Assembly: GCA_964564845.1 (NCBI GenBank)
Contig: CAZMCN010000037.1
Coordinates: forward strand, 1-16,515
DNA from: CAYXPG01 sp964564845
GTDB taxonomy: Bacteria; Planctomycetota; Phycisphaerae; Sedimentisphaerales; Anaerobacaceae
Direction of reading: 5' to 3'
Length of the DNA stretch: 16,515 nucleotides
Shown here: one piece after another, positions 13,969-16,515 of the stretch
Layout: each line of letters opens with the position of its first letter
Position numbering within the stretch: the first letter of the stretch is position 1
The notes under the pieces: model-generated
What the model saw: only the letters and a program-made list of their open reading frames with translations
Databases searched by the model: none
Told to the model about the DNA's origin: nothing
Translations under genes and position numbers: made by a program

Positions 13969-14586
13969 ATGAAATTGAATTGGGCCAATCGCATTACAAT
14001 TATTCGGATATTACTGATAGTGCCCTTTGTCAGTTGTATGCTCAAAATAAATGACACTGTACTTAGCGAACCAATGCAGAATGCGATGCGCTATATTTCA
14101 ATTCTTATTTTTCTGGTTATGGCGGGAAGCGACGTACTTGACGGGTATTTAGCACGCGTAAAAGGGCAGGTTACAAAGATCGGCTCCTTTTTAGACCCAA
14201 CCGCCGACAAATTACTTATAATCTGTGCCTGTCTGCTGCTGGCCTCCAACCGCGCCAGCATACCAAACTTCAAACTGCCGTCAACTGTTGTCGTCTTGAT
14301 AATCGGAAAAGACCTCTTTCTGCTGATTGGCTTTCTTCTCGTTTATTTTATCACTTCAAAGGTGCGTATTGCTCCTGTACCGATAGGCAAAATTGCCACT
14401 GTCTTGCAGTCGTCTATGGTGGCGACGATTCTCATTGCTCCTGAAGTTTCAAAATTTGTGCCAGGATGGATTTGGTTTTTACGTGTGCTTTGGTGGTCGG
14501 CGGCCGGTACCGCTATCCTGGCAACACTTATTTACATCCGAGCAGGAAGTCGTTATATTGAAGAATACGAACAGGCAAATGCCTAA
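13969..14586 (+). CDS. pgsA: CDP-alcohol phosphatidyltransferase, PgsA-like
   Basis: An integral membrane enzyme of phospholipid synthesis, most likely CDP-diacylglycerol-glycerol-3-phosphate 3-phosphatidyltransferase, which makes phosphatidylglycerol phosphate. The full CDP-alcohol signature DG-x2-AR-x8-G-x3-D-x3-D is present, with Asp58, Gly59, Ala62, Arg63, Gly72, Asp76 and Asp80. N-terminal NWANRITIIRILLIVPF is typical of PgsA, and about five hydrophobic spans are visible. The 205-residue length is normal. GGAGA (13959-13963) lies 5 bases before the ATG, and the gene starts 25 bases after the SDR stop, indicating co-transcription. Related transferases with other alcohol acceptors cannot be fully excluded. 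Confidence 0.9.
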   Translation: MKLNWANRITIIRILLIVPFVSCMLKINDTVLSEPMQNAMRYISILIFLVMAGSDVLDGYLARVKGQVTKIGSFLDPTADKLLIICACLLLASNRASIPNFKLPSTVVVLIIGKDLFLLIGFLLVYFITSKVRIAPVPIGKIATVLQSSMVATILIAPEVSKFVPGWIWFLRVLWWSAAGTAILATLIYIRAGSRYIEEYEQANA

Positions 14587-14615
14587 ATCCGGGCACCAGA
14601 GGCAAAATACGAAAT

Positions 14616-15857
14616 ATGGCAGTAGAATTTAGTGAAATACCACAGGTGCTAGAAGACCTTCGCCAGGGCAAATTGATTGTCCTTGTCGATGATGAAGACC
14701 GTGAAAACGAGGGCGACCTTGTTTGTGCCGCTGAAAAGGTAACGCCACAGATTATCAACTTTATGGCAAAATTTGGTCGAGGCCTTATTTGTCTGCCTTT
14801 GACAGCCGAAAAATGCGATTCGCTCGCTCTTTATCCGCAGACCGTTGAAAACACCGCCCGCTTTGGAACCGCCTTTACAGTCAGTATCGATGCCGCCGAA
14901 GGAATAACTACCGGCATAAGTGCCGCTGACAGGGCAAAGACCGTTCAGACAGCGATTGCCGACGGCGCAAAACCCACAGACCTTGTTCGGCCAGGGCATA
15001 TTTTCCCTCTCCGCGCCAGAGAGGGCGCAGTCCTGGTGCGCGCCGGACAAACCGAAGGCGCAGTAGATTTAATGAGATTGGCCGGCCTCAAACCCGCCGG
15101 TGTTATATGTGAAGTTATGAACGAAGACGGCTCAATGGCACGGGTCCCCCAGTTGCTTAAGTTCTGCCAAAAGCACAAAATAAAAATCGCTTCGATAGCA
15201 AAGCTCATTGAATACCGACTCCAGCGGGAAAGCCAAATCAAACGCCTCGATTGTGTCAATTTACCTACCGACTATGGCGAATTCAAAATGATCGGCTATG
15301 AAAGCATAAGTTCACCTGAACCGCATCTGGCTATCTGCAAGGGCGGCATCGGTGAGCTTGATGAGAAAGGCAAAGTTATTGAACAAACCGAACCCGTCCT
15401 CGTCAGGGTACATTCCGAGTGTATGACGGGTGATTTGTTTCATTCACAGAGGTGTGAATGCGGGTATCAATTGATTGCTGCGATGAAGATGATAGAAGAA
15501 TGCGGCAAAGGTGCATTGATTTATTTAAGGCAGGAGGGAAGAGGTATCGGACTGACAAATAAACTGCGCGCTTACAAACTGCAGGAGCAGGGACTCGATA
15601 CCGTTGAGGCAAACCTCAAACTTGGATTTATGGCTGACAAAAGAGATTATGGAATCGGCGCTCAAATCTGTCGTGATTTGGGCCTCAAAAAAATACGCAT
15701 ACTGACTAATAATCCAAAAAAAATAAGCCGCCTTGAGGTTTATGGTATAAAGGTTGTTGAGCAACTGCCCCTGAGGGCACAGCCGGGCAAACATAATATC
15801 GACTACCTCAGAACGAAAAAACGCCGTCTCGGCCATATGCTCGATGACGACTTGTAA
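14616..15857 (+). CDS. ribBA: Bifunctional DHBP synthase / GTP cyclohydrolase II
   Basis: Fused riboflavin-synthesis enzyme, 413 residues. The N-terminal half (about 1-205) makes 3,4-dihydroxy-2-butanone 4-phosphate from ribulose 5-phosphate and shows DDEDRENEGDL (25-35), GITTGISAADRA and RPGHIFPLRA (125-134). The C-terminal half opens the GTP ring and shows the zinc motif Cys269-x10-Cys280-x-Cys282 (SECMTGDLFHSQRCECG), then LRQEGRGIGL and the C-terminal NNPKK. The RibB metal-ligand motif, normally GHTEA, reads GQTEG with Gln145 in place of His. This could weaken that half or be a lineage variant. No good Shine-Dalgarno; it starts 29 bases after the pgsA stop within the same operon. Confidence 0.95.
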   Translation: MAVEFSEIPQVLEDLRQGKLIVLVDDEDRENEGDLVCAAEKVTPQIINFMAKFGRGLICLPLTAEKCDSLALYPQTVENTARFGTAFTVSIDAAEGITTGISAADRAKTVQTAIADGAKPTDLVRPGHIFPLRAREGAVLVRAGQTEGAVDLMRLAGLKPAGVICEVMNEDGSMARVPQLLKFCQKHKIKIASIAKLIEYRLQRESQIKRLDCVNLPTDYGEFKMIGYESISSPEPHLAICKGGIGELDEKGKVIEQTEPVLVRVHSECMTGDLFHSQRCECGYQLIAAMKMIEECGKGALIYLRQEGRGIGLTNKLRAYKLQEQGLDTVEANLKLGFMADKRDYGIGAQICRDLGLKKIRILTNNPKKISRLEVYGIKVVEQLPLRAQPGKHNIDYLRTKKRRLGHMLDDDL

Positions 15858-15882
15858 TTAAAATAAAAAGTGAAAAGTCCTA

Positions 15883-16413
15883 ATGAATTCAATCACTCTA
15901 TCATTGCGAATATTGTTCCTTGCAGCAGTTTTGGCCGCTGCTGGTTGTGACTCCCAGCAGACAGCCGACAAATTGCCGATTAATAAAAATGGAAAGCTTG
16001 CTCTCTCTCTATACAGCCCATACCTGCCCGTGAAAATCGATATTATGCCGTTAACCGAATTTGTTTGCATCGAAAATGCTCCAGATGCATCACAGATAAA
16101 GCTTTATGTAAGTTTGCTGGACTCATTCGGCAGTCAAATCAAAACGCCCGCCGTCTTTCGCTTCGAGTTGTATGGATATGAAAAGCTCCGCGCCGAGCCT
16201 AAGGGCAAAAGAATTGTTATCTGGCCCGATATCGATTTAACTGAACCGGGTATAAATAACGAGTATTGGCGCGATTTCCTCAGGGCTTACCAGTTCAATC
16301 TGGATTTCGAGCCGCTGAGAAACCAAAACTACATACTCCAGGCAACCTGCCTGTGCCCCAATGGAAAAAGACTTTCCGCCGATTTCACTCTTAACCCGCA
16401 TTTCCCATATTAA
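15883..16413 (+). CDS. Lipoprotein of unknown function
   Basis: 176 residues. The N-terminus is a lipoprotein signal: a short Arg-containing start, hydrophobic residues 10-20 and the lipobox AAGC with Cys22, followed by DSQQ. The mature part is a soluble, probably beta-rich domain with no family I recognise; later landmarks are VFRFELYGYEKL, KRIVIWPDIDL and a two-Cys segment ATCLCPNG near the C-terminus. It begins 25 bases after ribBA, so it is likely co-transcribed, though its role need not be related to flavin synthesis. It is predicted to be membrane-anchored by lipid on the periplasmic or outer face. Confidence 0.75.
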   Translation: MNSITLSLRILFLAAVLAAAGCDSQQTADKLPINKNGKLALSLYSPYLPVKIDIMPLTEFVCIENAPDASQIKLYVSLLDSFGSQIKTPAVFRFELYGYEKLRAEPKGKRIVIWPDIDLTEPGINNEYWRDFLRAYQFNLDFEPLRNQNYILQATCLCPNGKRLSADFTLNPHFPY

Positions 16414-16451
16414 AGGAGCGCATTTGATATTGATTTGATAGTATAGAGCTT

Positions 16452-16515
16452 ATGAATGCTATTCAAGCTAATTTTGACTGTTCCGATTTGGAGAACCCAA
16501 TGGGCCAAAGGCATT
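16452..16515 (+). CDS. 5' end of the next gene (partial)
   Basis: An open frame starts at ATG 16452 (MNAIQANFDCSDLENP) and runs off the right edge. No Shine-Dalgarno is evident; an in-frame ATG at 16500 is an alternative. Too short to identify. Confidence 0.4.
   Translation, partial: MNAIQANFDCSDLENPMGQRH

Overview
The window is 16.5 kb of bacterial chromosome with moderate GC. It is mostly housekeeping metabolism, with one small accessory island and several families of short repeats. The organism is probably a planctomycete of the Phycisphaerae/Sedimentisphaerales type. I infer this from the gene mix (RNase Y next to a YmdB-type phosphodiesterase, a GH130 enzyme, an orphan type II secretion F-like protein, fused RibBA), frequently weak Shine-Dalgarno sites, and short genes separated by repeat-rich spacers. 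No rRNA, tRNA, CRISPR array or intact transposase gene was seen.

Layout. Positions 1-963 hold no convincing gene but contain a 22-bp tandem repeat and two adjacent hairpins. Positions 964-3920 (+) hold rny and a ymdB-like gene, normally direct neighbours, here separated by a four-helix-bundle (23S rRNA intervening-sequence type) gene. That gene is bracketed by two six-unit heptamer arrays in opposite orientation. Positions 3921-5603 (+) are the accessory island: a phased 21-bp triple repeat, a small membrane protein, an XRE-type HTH protein with a long Gly/Ala-rich hydrophobic C-terminal domain, and one or two very small ORFs with strong ribosome binding sites. A third heptamer array then abuts a metallo-beta-lactamase-fold hydrolase (-, 5924-6556). 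A GH130 glycosidase/phosphorylase (+) converges on a GT4-like glycosyltransferase (-), which lies downstream of a C-terminally truncated D-Ala-D-Ala carboxypeptidase-like lipoprotein (-).

Positions 9636-10285 carry no recognisable protein gene but include a textbook intrinsic terminator on the + strand with no + gene upstream, which suggests a small RNA. Then on the minus strand come pdxJ-dapA (vitamin B6 and lysine/diaminopimelate synthesis) and a T2SF-domain membrane protein. Both units have sigma70-like promoters that share an identical 14-bp -35/upstream block. A back-to-back promoter drives the + operon of an SDR (pteridine-reductase-like), pgsA-like CDP-alcohol phosphatidyltransferase, ribBA and a lipoprotein, and the next gene begins at the right edge.

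Points most worth a second look: the HTH-membrane island with its phased upstream repeats; the mobile-looking heptamer-bracketed four-helix-bundle gene; the orphan terminator/sRNA; the duplicated promoter block; and substitutions at usually conserved positions in YmdB, the glycosyltransferase and the RibB half of RibBA.
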